Assembly (NCBI GenBank): GCA_963923035.1 | Contig: CAWUKT010000003.1 | Coordinates: 130,128-194,127, forward strand | Length of the DNA: 64,000 bases | Source of the DNA: CAWUKT01 sp963923035 | Lineage (GTDB): Bacteria > Bacteroidota > Bacteroidia > J057 > JADKCL01 | Direction: 5' to 3' | Shown here: piece by piece, positions 43,070-51,088 of the stretch | How the letters are laid out: the number at the start of each line of letters is the position of its first letter | Position numbering within the stretch: position 1 is the first letter of the stretch | Notes under the pieces: model-generated | Databases searched by the model: none | Seen by the model: the letters and a program-made list of their open reading frames with translations, nothing else | What the model was told of the DNA's origin: nothing | Program-made: the position numbers and the translations under genes

Positions 43070-45292
43070 ATGAAGCATTTCCGTACCCACGTCTTATTGC
43101 TCCTTTCCCTCTTCACCGTTTCCCAGCTCATGGGCCAGGGCCCGCAACTGATCCGGGTAGACAGCGTAAACATCATCTCCAATGGATTTCCGCTGCACAA
43201 TCCCTGGGCCGGAGGGCTCGACCTTCCCCAGTTCTCCCAAGCCGACCTCAACTACGACGGCATCGCCGACCTGTACATCTACGACCGGGCGGCATTCCAG
43301 TCCTACGTTTTCCTCTATACCGGCGGTGGATCGACTCCCGAATACACCTATTCCCCGGAGATTTCGGCCACTTTCCCCAAGGACATCTCGAACTGGGCCT
43401 TACTGCGGGACTTCAATTGTGATGGCAGCCCCGACCTGTTCACGTGCAGCCGCAAAAACAACTTGTATGTGGAGGTTTGGCAGAACGTAGGGACTGGAGG
43501 GGTCAATTCCTTCGTTTCCATCAACGACTCCCTGTTGAGCGATTACAAAGGCACCATAGGAACTGAAGGTCTGTTCGTGGCCTTTACGGACGTGCCCGCC
43601 ATTGAAGACATCGATGGAGATGGCGACCTGGATTTTTTGACCTTTGATGGGGGCGGAAATTCAGTGGAACTGCACCAGAACATGTCCTTTGAGAACAACT
43701 CCACCTGTGGCCTGGAATTCGAGCGGATGGATGCGTGCTGGGGCAATTTTCAAGAGTCGGCCTTTGGAGAAGAAATCAATTTGAATATCAGCTGCCGGAT
43801 GGCGCAGGGCGGGCCGCGTCACGCGGGCTCTACCGTCACGGTATTTGACGAAGACGGAGATGGCGACCTCGACCTGTTGCTGGGGGACCTCATCGTCAAC
43901 CAGGTCACCTTCCTCCGGAACAGTGGCACAACCATGAACGCGTTCATGGACACCACTTATCTCGGGTTTCCCGCGTATGACTCGCCCATCAACCTCAATA
44001 AATTTGTGGGCACCTACATCATCGATGTAGACCTGGACGGCCGTTCCGACCTGGTCGCCGCTCCGAATGAACCCGGCGCCTATACCAATATCCAGAACGT
44101 CATCTACTACCAAAACCTGGACCAGAATGGCGGCACCCGTTTTTCCCAAACCACTTCCCGCTTCCTTCAGAATACGATGGTGGACGTCGGGAACATTTCC
44201 AAGCCGGCCTTCTTTGACTACAACAACGATGGCCTCCTGGACCTCGTCGTGGGCAATTTTACCCGTCTGGTCACCGATCAATTTCCCGAATCCCAACTGA
44301 CCCTCTTCGAAAATACCGGCACTGCCACCGCTCCTGAATTCACGCTCGTGGATGAAGATTGGCAAAATATCTCCGGGTTCTTCAGCATCCCGGTCTATGG
44401 CTTTGCCCCCACTTTCGCCGACATGGACAACGATGGCGACCAGGACATGGTCATCGGCGGTGACCAGGGAGAATTGCATTACTTCGAAAATACTGCGTCC
44501 ACTGGCCAGAACGCGTCGTTCACCCTGAGTCAGGCCGATTGGTTCAGCATTGACGTCGGCAACTTTGCCACGCCGGAATTGGTCGACCTCGACCGGGACG
44601 GGGATTTTGACCTGGTGATTGGGGAAATGGAAGGCAACCTCAATTTCTATCGCAATACAGGAACTGCTTCGGCGCCTGATTTCCCCTCCCAGCCTACCGA
44701 TGACAATTTTGGCCTTGTAGACGTCCAGCCCATCTGCTGCGTCGGCAACAGCACGCCCTTCATCTATGAAGATCCGACGACCAACAAGTACAACCTGGTC
44801 TCGGGCAGCACCGATGGATGGATTTTCCTCTACGAAGACATCGAAAGCCAGAGCAGCGGCGTCTTCCCGTTGACCACTGACCGCCTCGGCAATATCAACC
44901 AGGGCCTCAACAGCGCTGTCGCCGCGGCCGACCTCAATGGAGACGGAAAATTGGAATGGGTCGTCGGCAACAAACGGGGTGGACTCGCTCTGTACTCGGA
45001 AACGGGTTCTGTCAGCCGTCCCGAAATCACACCGACGCAACTTGCGGTGGTAGACATTTTCCCGAACCCCTCCCAAGGCCAATTGACAGTTCACCTGGTG
45101 GATCGTGTTGGTAAGCGCCTCTCCGTTCAATTCCTGGACAGCCAGGGCCGCTTGGTTGCCGCTCAGGAAGCTCCGGTGGGCAATGGGTACGTAGAAATCA
45201 TGACCGAAGAGTTGGCCACAGGATTGTACCACCTCCGCTTCGAACTGGATGGGGAGTATATTGGGGCAAAAAAATGGATCCTGACCGAATAA
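43070..45292 (+). CDS. T9SS-sorted protein with VCBS/FG-GAP repeats
   Basis: A 740-residue secreted protein. The signal peptide ends at SQLMGQ (about residue 24). The body contains many VCBS/FG-GAP-type repeats with calcium-binding DxDxDGxxDL loops: ADLNYDGIADLYIYD, RDFNCDGSPDLFTCS, EDIDGDGDLDFLTFD, FDEDGDGDLDLLLGD, DVDLDGRSDLVAAP, FDYNNDGLLDLVVGN, ADMDNDGDQDMVIGG, VDLDRDGDFDLVIGE, ADLNGDGKLEWVVGN. This suggests a beta-propeller similar to integrin alpha heads. The last 80 residues are a T9SS sorting domain (DIFPNPSQGQLTVHL, LATGLYHLRFELDG). It is a probable calcium-stabilised surface adhesin. Confidence 0.9.
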   Translation: MKHFRTHVLLLLSLFTVSQLMGQGPQLIRVDSVNIISNGFPLHNPWAGGLDLPQFSQADLNYDGIADLYIYDRAAFQSYVFLYTGGGSTPEYTYSPEISATFPKDISNWALLRDFNCDGSPDLFTCSRKNNLYVEVWQNVGTGGVNSFVSINDSLLSDYKGTIGTEGLFVAFTDVPAIEDIDGDGDLDFLTFDGGGNSVELHQNMSFENNSTCGLEFERMDACWGNFQESAFGEEINLNISCRMAQGGPRHAGSTVTVFDEDGDGDLDLLLGDLIVNQVTFLRNSGTTMNAFMDTTYLGFPAYDSPINLNKFVGTYIIDVDLDGRSDLVAAPNEPGAYTNIQNVIYYQNLDQNGGTRFSQTTSRFLQNTMVDVGNISKPAFFDYNNDGLLDLVVGNFTRLVTDQFPESQLTLFENTGTATAPEFTLVDEDWQNISGFFSIPVYGFAPTFADMDNDGDQDMVIGGDQGELHYFENTASTGQNASFTLSQADWFSIDVGNFATPELVDLDRDGDFDLVIGEMEGNLNFYRNTGTASAPDFPSQPTDDNFGLVDVQPICCVGNSTPFIYEDPTTNKYNLVSGSTDGWIFLYEDIESQSSGVFPLTTDRLGNINQGLNSAVAAADLNGDGKLEWVVGNKRGGLALYSETGSVSRPEITPTQLAVVDIFPNPSQGQLTVHLVDRVGKRLSVQFLDSQGRLVAAQEAPVGNGYVEIMTEELATGLYHLRFELDGEYIGAKKWILTE

Positions 45293-45423
45293 TTTGGAAT
45301 TTATTCGCCCCAATTATCCCTTCATTTGAGCAATTTTACGGGTATCTGCTGTACATTTGCCAGTAAGTGCCTCCTTGAAGGCTGGAACCTTGGGGAGTGT
45401 TTTCTTTCTTCGGGAAAACGCTT

Positions 45424-45431
45424 TAAATTTG
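45424..45431 (+). promoter_or_regulatory. Possible -7 box upstream of nuoG
   Basis: TAAATTTG matches the -7 consensus 33 bases before the nuoG ATG. The -33 position reads TTTC, so support is partial. Confidence 0.4.
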
Positions 45432-45464
45432 ATCTCTGGTTTACTTTGAAAAACACTGATTCGG

Positions 45465-47195
45465 ATGCCACAAATTTTTATTGACGGAAAAGCATACGAA
45501 TACGAAGGCAAGCACATGCTGTTGCAGTTTGCCCTCGATAATGGCATTGAGATTCCCTTTTTCTGCTACCACCCGGCCATGTCGATCCCGACCAACTGCC
45601 GGATGTGTTTGGTGGAAGTGGGATGGCCTGCCACGGATCGTAAGACGGGAGAGCCCAAACTGGATGACAATGGTCAGCCGGTAATCAACTGGGGCCGCAA
45701 ACCCAATACTGCTTGTAATACTCCCATTTCCCCCAATATGGTGGTCAAGACCGGACGGTCTTCTGCCCAGGTGAAAGAGATGCAAGCTGGCGTACTGGAA
45801 TACATGTTGGTCAATCACCCGCTTGATTGCCCTATTTGTGACCAGGCCGGGGAATGCCCGCTCCAAATCTGGACCTATAAATATGGTCCGGAAGGTTCGC
45901 GGTTCGAATCCATGAAGGTCCACAAGCCGAAGCGGATCGACCTCGGCCCCAATGTCATCATGGATGCCGAGCGCTGCATCAACTGTACCCGCTGCGTCCG
46001 GTTCACGGAAGAAATTTCGGGCACGGATCAATTGACCATCATTGGTCGGGGCGACAAGAACTATCCGGCGACCGCGCCGGGCAAGAAGTTCGACGATCCC
46101 TACTCGATGAATACCATCGACATTTGTCCCGTCGGTGCCCTGACAAGCAAGGATTTCCGCTTCAAGGCCCGGGTTTGGGAAATGTCCTATGCTCCGAGCA
46201 TCTGCACCGGCTGCTCCAAGGGCTGCAATATTGATGTATGGGTCCGCGACAACCGCGTTGAGCGGTTGACTCCCCGCGACAACCTCGACGTCAACCAATA
46301 CTGGATGTGTGACGCTGGCCGTCTCGACATCGACAAGTACAACGAATACCGGGTCTCCGGTCCCCGCGTCAAGGGAGACATTCCCGTCGAGTTTGAAGAA
46401 GCCGCCCTGCGGGCGCACAAACTCATCGGCGGCCTCGCCGAAAACCAGAAGGCCATTTTCCTCGGATCGGCTTACGCTTCCCTGGAAAGCAATCTGGCGC
46501 TGAAAAAGCTGGCCGAGGCCTACGGACGGGCCGAGCACCTCTATTATATCCCCCACGTCGAAGAAGGTTGGGGCGACAACCTGCTCCGCCGCGATGACCG
46601 CACCCCGAACGCCAAAGGCTGTGAAGCCCTCGGATTCAAGGCGCTGGACCTCGATGCGCTGGTGAAAGACTTCAAGGACAAAGATGTCAGCCTGCTGTAC
46701 ATGCTGGAAGACAATACTGCCTTTGATGCGGTTGCCAAGTATGCGAAGAAAGTACCGGTCATTGTCCACGCGACGAACCACCACGAGAAGTTCGAGAACT
46801 GCGAAGTGGTCTTCGCTGCCGCCAACGAAATCGAGGCCGAATCGACCTTCATCAATGGTGAAGGCCAGGCGCAGGTCACCAAGTTGGGCAAGGCTGTCAC
46901 GCAGATGACGCCGGAACACTGGATGCGCATTCCCAAAAGCCGTCTGGACAAGGCCGCTGTGGCCCTGGACCGCTGGCGCGACCTGGACAATGTCCAGGAC
47001 GTCATGCCCGGCTGGCAGCTCGTTGGAATGGTGGCCGATGCCGCCGGAAAAGGCCTGGGCTGGAACAACCACAAGGACGTTTTTGCCGCCTTGGTCGCGG
47101 ACCTGGGAGAAGAAGCCCTGGCGGGTGCCAAGCACTCCTACCGGGTCCCCAAGACCGCTTTCAAGATGTCTCAATTTGACTTTGCGATCCGCTAA
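45465..47195 (+). CDS. nuoG: NADH-quinone oxidoreductase subunit G (NuoG-like)
   Basis: A 576-residue iron-sulfur subunit of the peripheral arm of complex I. The N-terminal [2Fe-2S] domain has FFCYHPAMSIPTNCRMCLVEVG and TACNTPI. The His-Cys [4Fe-4S] site is HPLDCPICDQAGECPLQ, and a further [4Fe-4S] motif is CINCTRCVRFTEEISG. A fourth site, CTGCSKGCNIDVWVRDNRVERLTPRDN with the later YWMCDAGR, opens the molybdopterin-oxidoreductase-like region. The Mo-type part (about residues 300-576) is short and likely lacks a cofactor, as in many Bacteroidota. It is a single gene here with a strong terminator, away from nuoM and from any nuoE/F. Its place in a split complex I operon is inference. Confidence 0.9.
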   Translation: MPQIFIDGKAYEYEGKHMLLQFALDNGIEIPFFCYHPAMSIPTNCRMCLVEVGWPATDRKTGEPKLDDNGQPVINWGRKPNTACNTPISPNMVVKTGRSSAQVKEMQAGVLEYMLVNHPLDCPICDQAGECPLQIWTYKYGPEGSRFESMKVHKPKRIDLGPNVIMDAERCINCTRCVRFTEEISGTDQLTIIGRGDKNYPATAPGKKFDDPYSMNTIDICPVGALTSKDFRFKARVWEMSYAPSICTGCSKGCNIDVWVRDNRVERLTPRDNLDVNQYWMCDAGRLDIDKYNEYRVSGPRVKGDIPVEFEEAALRAHKLIGGLAENQKAIFLGSAYASLESNLALKKLAEAYGRAEHLYYIPHVEEGWGDNLLRRDDRTPNAKGCEALGFKALDLDALVKDFKDKDVSLLYMLEDNTAFDAVAKYAKKVPVIVHATNHHEKFENCEVVFAAANEIEAESTFINGEGQAQVTKLGKAVTQMTPEHWMRIPKSRLDKAAVALDRWRDLDNVQDVMPGWQLVGMVADAAGKGLGWNNHKDVFAALVADLGEEALAGAKHSYRVPKTAFKMSQFDFAIR

Positions 47196-47216
47196 GCGGA
47201 CCTCCAAAATATGACA

Positions 47217-47249
47217 GAGGTCGGGATATTCGTCCCGACCTCTTTTTTT
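47217..47249 (+). terminator. Terminator of nuoG
   Basis: GAGGTCGGGA pairs with TCCCGACCTC around a six-base loop, and eight T follow. Confidence 0.9.
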
Positions 47250-47253
47250 ATTG

Positions 47254-47261
47254 TATTTTTG
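47254..47261 (+). promoter_or_regulatory. Possible -7 box upstream of the prohibitin-like gene
   Basis: TATTTTTG matches TANNTTTG and lies 29 bases before the ATG at 47291. No -33 TTTG is found because the region upstream is the nuoG terminator stem. Confidence 0.35.
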
Positions 47262-47290
47262 CTCTTTACGATCAGTTTTATCACCACACC

Positions 47291-48112
47291 ATGAAACAAC
47301 AAAGACGTCTCATCACATTCGGCGCGCTCGGCGTCGGATTGCTTATCTTATTTGTCATTGCCCGCAATACCATGTTCATCACCATTGACGCGGGTTACAG
47401 CGGGGTAGTCTTCCGCACATTTGGCGGTGGTCTCGACAAAGACGCCGTTCTTGGCCAGGGCTTTCACGTCGTTGCTCCCTGGAACAAAATCTACCTCTAC
47501 GATACCCGGATCATGGAAAAAACCGAGGAAATGGATGTACTGGCTGAAAACGGCCTGAATATCCACGTGGACCTTTCCGTCCGGTACCGTGTCCTGCCCC
47601 AGGAAATCGGTTACCTCCACGAAGAAATCGGTCAATCCTACGGAGAAAAAATTGTGATTCCGGAAATCAGGGCCGCCACGCGGAAAGTCATTGGTAAGTA
47701 CCTCCCCGAGGAATTGTATTCCCAGAAACGGGAAGCCATCCAGACTGAAATCACCGCCGCCACCGAGAGCAATTTGTCTCCCCGCCACGTCACCCTCGAC
47801 GCCGTCCTGATCCGTTCTGTTCGCCTCCCCGAAAAAATCAAATCGGCCATCGAACGGAAGTTGGAACAGCAGCAGCAGCGGGATGAATACGAATTCCGGA
47901 TTCAGAAGGAACAAAAAGAAGCAGAGCGGAAAAAAATTGAGGCCCAAGGTATCAAGGACTTCCAGGACATCGTCTCCGACGGCATTTCCGAGCGCTACCT
48001 GAAGTGGAAAGGCATCGAAGCCACCAACGAACTCGCCAATTCCAGCAACTCCAAAGTTGTGATCATTGGCGGAGGTGACTCCGGACTCCCGATCATCCTC
48101 GGCAACGACTAA
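47291..48112 (+). CDS. Prohibitin/SPFH-domain membrane protein
   Basis: A 273-residue protein anchored by one N-terminal membrane segment (about residues 8-26), with an SPFH/band 7 domain facing outward from the membrane. Typical features are FITIDAGYSGVVFRTFGGGL, the NGLNIHVDLSVRYRV strand pair, EIRAATRKVIGKYLPEELYSQKREAIQTEI, and a coiled-coil helix at about 190-225 (EQQQQRDEYEFRIQKEQKEAERKKIEAQGIKDFQDIV, with many Glu/Lys). SPFH proteins form ring-like scaffolds and often regulate membrane proteases. It is probably a single-gene transcript with its own terminator. Confidence 0.92.
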   Translation: MKQQRRLITFGALGVGLLILFVIARNTMFITIDAGYSGVVFRTFGGGLDKDAVLGQGFHVVAPWNKIYLYDTRIMEKTEEMDVLAENGLNIHVDLSVRYRVLPQEIGYLHEEIGQSYGEKIVIPEIRAATRKVIGKYLPEELYSQKREAIQTEITAATESNLSPRHVTLDAVLIRSVRLPEKIKSAIERKLEQQQQRDEYEFRIQKEQKEAERKKIEAQGIKDFQDIVSDGISERYLKWKGIEATNELANSSNSKVVIIGGGDSGLPIILGND

Positions 48113-48133
48113 GACTTACCCGGTTTATACCCC

Positions 48134-48167
48134 AAAAGGCGGTCCTGCGGGCCGCCTTTTGCATTTT
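48134..48167 (+). terminator. Terminator of the prohibitin-like gene
   Basis: AAAAGGCGG pairs with CCGCCTTTT, extended by GC pairs around the loop, and is followed by a T-rich run at 48163-48167. Confidence 0.75.
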
Positions 48168-48267
48168 TCTACCCCCCGATTCGGCATTTCTCATTCCCCC
48201 CTCTCTCCTCGCGTGTTGCTTCCTCAAACCATTCCCATTAAATTGCATTTCCAATCCAACAACGTTC

Positions 48268-49944
48268 ATGAGCGAAGACAAAAAAATCATTTTTTCCATG
48301 TCGAGGGTGAGCAAAACTTACCCTCCGAGCAAGCAGGTACTCCGCGACATTTCCCTCGGTTTTTTCCTCGGCGCCAAAATTGGTGTCATCGGGATGAACG
48401 GGCAGGGAAAATCCACCTTGATGAAGATCATTGGCGGCCTGGACACCGATTATCAAGGCGAAGTCGTCTTTTCACCCGGTTACTCGGTAGGTTATCTGGA
48501 ACAGCATCCGGAACTCGACCCTGAGAAAACCGTCAAGGAAATCGTCGAAGAAGGAGCCGCTGAAATGGTGGCCCTGTTGAAGGAGTACGAGGACATCAGC
48601 ATGAAATTCGGGGAAATGATGAACCCGGATGAAATGGAAAAACTGATCGCGAAGCAGGGGGAAATTCAGGACAAAATCGAAGCTGGCGACGGCTGGAACC
48701 TGGATACCCGCCTGAACATCGCCATGGATGCCCTGCGGACCCCTCCCGCCGACACCAAGGTCGGCCCCCTTTCCGGAGGTGAAAAACGCCGCGTGGCCCT
48801 GTGCCGCTTGCTCATCAAAGCGCCCGATGTCCTGTTGTTGGACGAACCGACGAACCACCTGGACGCAGAATCCGTCCATTGGTTGGAACAACACCTCCAA
48901 AACTATCCCGGTACCGTCATTGCCGTCACGCACGACCGCTACTTCCTCGACAACGTCGCCGGATGGATCCTGGAACTCGACCGCGGCCACGGCATTCCGT
49001 GGAAAGGCAACTACTCCAGCTGGCTGGACCAGAAACAAATGCGCCTCGCCCAGGAACAAAAGCAGGCTTCCAAGCGCCAAAAGACGCTGGAACGGGAATT
49101 GGATTGGATCCGGATGACGCCGAAGGCCAAGCAGGCCAAAAGCAAGGCCCGTCTGTCGGCCTACGCCAAATTGGCGAGCGAGGACGGCATGGAACGCGAA
49201 CAGGAATTGGAAATCTATATTCCGCCGGGGCCGCGCCTCGGCGACATCGTCATCAATGCCGAGCACGTCGCCAAGACCTACGGCGAACGGGTACTGTTCG
49301 ACGACATGAACTTCCGGCTGCCCGCCGGTGCCATCATGGGCGTCGTCGGCCCGAACGGAGCGGGTAAAACCACCCTGTTCCGCATGATTGTCGATCAGGA
49401 GCATCCCGATTCGGGTACCTTCGAAGTGGGCCATACGGTCAAGTTGGCCTATGTCGACCAGGAGCACGAGACCCTCAATCTGGAAGATTCGGTCTACGAT
49501 GCCATCACCGATGGCAATGAATACGTTTCCCTCGGCAACAAGAGCATGAACGGCCGCGCCTACGTCAGCCGCTTCAACTTCTCCGGCAACGACCAGAGCA
49601 AGCAGGTCAAGCACCTCTCCGGTGGGGAACGCAACCGCCTCCACCTCGCCCGGATGCTCAAGAGCGGCGCCAATGTGCTCCTCCTTGACGAACCGACCAA
49701 CGACCTGGATGTGAATACGCTCCGGGCCCTGGAAGAAGGCCTGGACAGCTTCGGCGGATCGGCCATCATCATCTCGCACGACCGCTGGTTCCTCGACCGC
49801 GTCTGTACCCATATCCTGGCTTACGAAGGCGATTCCCAGGTGCATTTCTTCGAAGGCTCCTACACAGAATACGAAGCCAACAAAAAACAACGGCTGGGCG
49901 ACACAGGGCCAACCCGGGTGCGTTACAAGAAACTTACCCGTTGA
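48268..49944 (+). CDS. ettA: ABC-F ribosomal throttle protein EttA
   Basis: A 558-residue soluble ABC-F ATPase that binds the ribosomal E site and gates translation according to energy state. Two ABC domains are visible. The first has Walker A GMNGQGKST, signature LSGGEKRRVALCRLL and Walker B LLLDEPTNHLD. The second has GPNGAGKTT, LSGGERNRLHLARML and LLLDEPTNDLD. The interdomain linker and the arm (LDWIRMTPKAKQAKSKARL) are characteristic of EttA, including the P-site-tRNA-interaction motif region. The length matches family members (about 555). The HPt gene follows after 33 bases. Confidence 0.96.
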   Translation: MSEDKKIIFSMSRVSKTYPPSKQVLRDISLGFFLGAKIGVIGMNGQGKSTLMKIIGGLDTDYQGEVVFSPGYSVGYLEQHPELDPEKTVKEIVEEGAAEMVALLKEYEDISMKFGEMMNPDEMEKLIAKQGEIQDKIEAGDGWNLDTRLNIAMDALRTPPADTKVGPLSGGEKRRVALCRLLIKAPDVLLLDEPTNHLDAESVHWLEQHLQNYPGTVIAVTHDRYFLDNVAGWILELDRGHGIPWKGNYSSWLDQKQMRLAQEQKQASKRQKTLERELDWIRMTPKAKQAKSKARLSAYAKLASEDGMEREQELEIYIPPGPRLGDIVINAEHVAKTYGERVLFDDMNFRLPAGAIMGVVGPNGAGKTTLFRMIVDQEHPDSGTFEVGHTVKLAYVDQEHETLNLEDSVYDAITDGNEYVSLGNKSMNGRAYVSRFNFSGNDQSKQVKHLSGGERNRLHLARMLKSGANVLLLDEPTNDLDVNTLRALEEGLDSFGGSAIIISHDRWFLDRVCTHILAYEGDSQVHFFEGSYTEYEANKKQRLGDTGPTRVRYKKLTR

Positions 49945-49977
49945 TCAGGTGTTATTGAAAAAAGAAAAAGCGCGTAT

Positions 49978-50343
49978 ATGAGTGATTCGGCTGGGAATAT
50001 CGAATTGGATCTGAGCCAATTGGCTGAAAGTGTAGGCGGCGACATGAGCTTCGTGGCCCTCCTGCTGATGAAGATGATGGCGAATTTGCCGGCTTCGATA
50101 ACCGAGATGGAAGAAGGACTGGCAGGGGAAGACTGGGAACGGCTGCGTTCAGCGGTCCACAAGGTCAAAAACACCCTCGCCTACCTGGGGTTGGAGGAGT
50201 TGAAAGTGAAGTACAAGGACATTGAGAATGATATCCGGGAAGACAAGGACCTTGACACCATGCCCTCCCGGGTGGGAGAAGCGGTCGAACAGGCCCGGAA
50301 AGTTCTGGAACTGGTCCAGGCCGAACACGCCAAGATTGCCTGA
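49978..50343 (+). CDS. Single-domain HPt (histidine phosphotransfer) protein
   Basis: A 121-residue all-helical HPt protein. The phosphorylated His is in RLRSAVHKVKNTLAYLGLEEL (His at residue 61), matching the H-x-(I/L/V)-K-(G/S/N) HPt signature. Such proteins pass a phosphoryl group between response regulators and hybrid kinases. No kinase or receiver gene lies within this window, so its partners are elsewhere. It is 33 bp downstream of ettA and may share its transcript. It ends directly against the convergent NlpC/P60 gene. Confidence 0.8.
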   Translation: MSDSAGNIELDLSQLAESVGGDMSFVALLLMKMMANLPASITEMEEGLAGEDWERLRSAVHKVKNTLAYLGLEELKVKYKDIENDIREDKDLDTMPSRVGEAVEQARKVLELVQAEHAKIA

Positions 50344-50937
50344 TTATTCGAACGTGGGCCGGCGGGCGGTCACGAAGAGCGGTTTCCAATAGCCCGTATC
50401 CATGCGGTCAAAGCGGACGCCAGCACTGGTGCTGGCATGGATGAAGGTGATTTCTTCGCCTACCACTTGGGTGACCATGCCAACATGGTCGATTTGCCCG
50501 TTGTTCTTGTTCGAGAAAAATACCAGATCGCCCGGCTCCAATTTGTTCCGCTTGACCAGTTTCCCCTCTTTGGCCTGGTCGCGAGAGCTGCGCGGAAGCG
50601 CCACGCCCACCACCTGATAGCTCTTGTGCATCAATCCCGAACAGTCGATCCCATTCTTGTTGATGCCGCCGTAGCGGTACGGCGTGCCCAGGTAAGATTC
50701 CGCTTCCGCAATGGCCCGGTCCACTTTTTTCCGAAAATCGGTCTTGATCACCGGCCCTTCCGTTTCTTTTTCGTCGACCTCTACCTCAACGACCTCTTCC
50801 TTCGTAACCTCACTTTCCTTGATCAGGTAACTGTATTCATCGACCATAACCTTACGGCTCTTACAACTGCTCATGCCTACCCCAAAGAGAATGGCTCCTG
50901 ACACGAGCAACAGAATGGGATTAAATCTATTCATCAT
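50344..50937 (-). CDS. NlpC/P60 peptidoglycan endopeptidase lipoprotein
   Basis: A 197-residue lipoprotein (lipidated Cys at residue 25) carrying an NlpC/P60 cysteine peptidase domain. The catalytic Cys is in KNGIDCSGLMHKSYQ, the His in NGQIDHVGMVTQVV, and a third polar residue is the His of ITFIHASTSAG. These enzymes cut peptide cross-links of peptidoglycan, typically at D-Glu-gamma-meso-diaminopimelate bonds. Between the lipidated Cys and the domain is an acidic linker of about 45 residues. It stands between the HPt gene and the eCIS-type lysozyme gene, both peptidoglycan-active candidates being unlinked in orientation from the former. Confidence 0.92.
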   Translation of the reverse strand: MMNRFNPILLLVSGAILFGVGMSSCKSRKVMVDEYSYLIKESEVTKEEVVEVEVDEKETEGPVIKTDFRKKVDRAIAEAESYLGTPYRYGGINKNGIDCSGLMHKSYQVVGVALPRSSRDQAKEGKLVKRNKLEPGDLVFFSNKNNGQIDHVGMVTQVVGEEITFIHASTSAGVRFDRMDTGYWKPLFVTARRPTFE

Positions 50938-50971
50938 CAGGAGGTTTAACTGTACTTAGTTGTAAACGCAA

Positions 50972-50979
50972 CAAAGTTA
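50972..50979 (-). promoter_or_regulatory. Possible -7 box of the NlpC/P60 gene
   Basis: The minus strand reads TAACTTTG, matching TANNTTTG, about 35 bases before the ATG. No clear -33 TTTG is present. Confidence 0.35.
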
Positions 50980-51088
50980 CAAGAGGTTACAGGGAAAAGG
51001 CAGCGCGCTTTTCCACGGCTGAGGATGAATGAAGGAGAAAATGGAGAGAAAAAAGGGCAATGGATGCGGGAAAAAGGACATTTGATCC

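Noticed and set aside
45896..45910. A GGTTCGAATCC-like tRNA T-arm sequence
   Set aside because: It lies inside nuoG coding sequence, and no acceptor stem or anticodon arm can be drawn around it.
45441..47207. A 588-codon open frame antisense to nuoG
   Set aside because: The iron-sulfur motifs are all on the + strand, and the antisense product lacks any domain.
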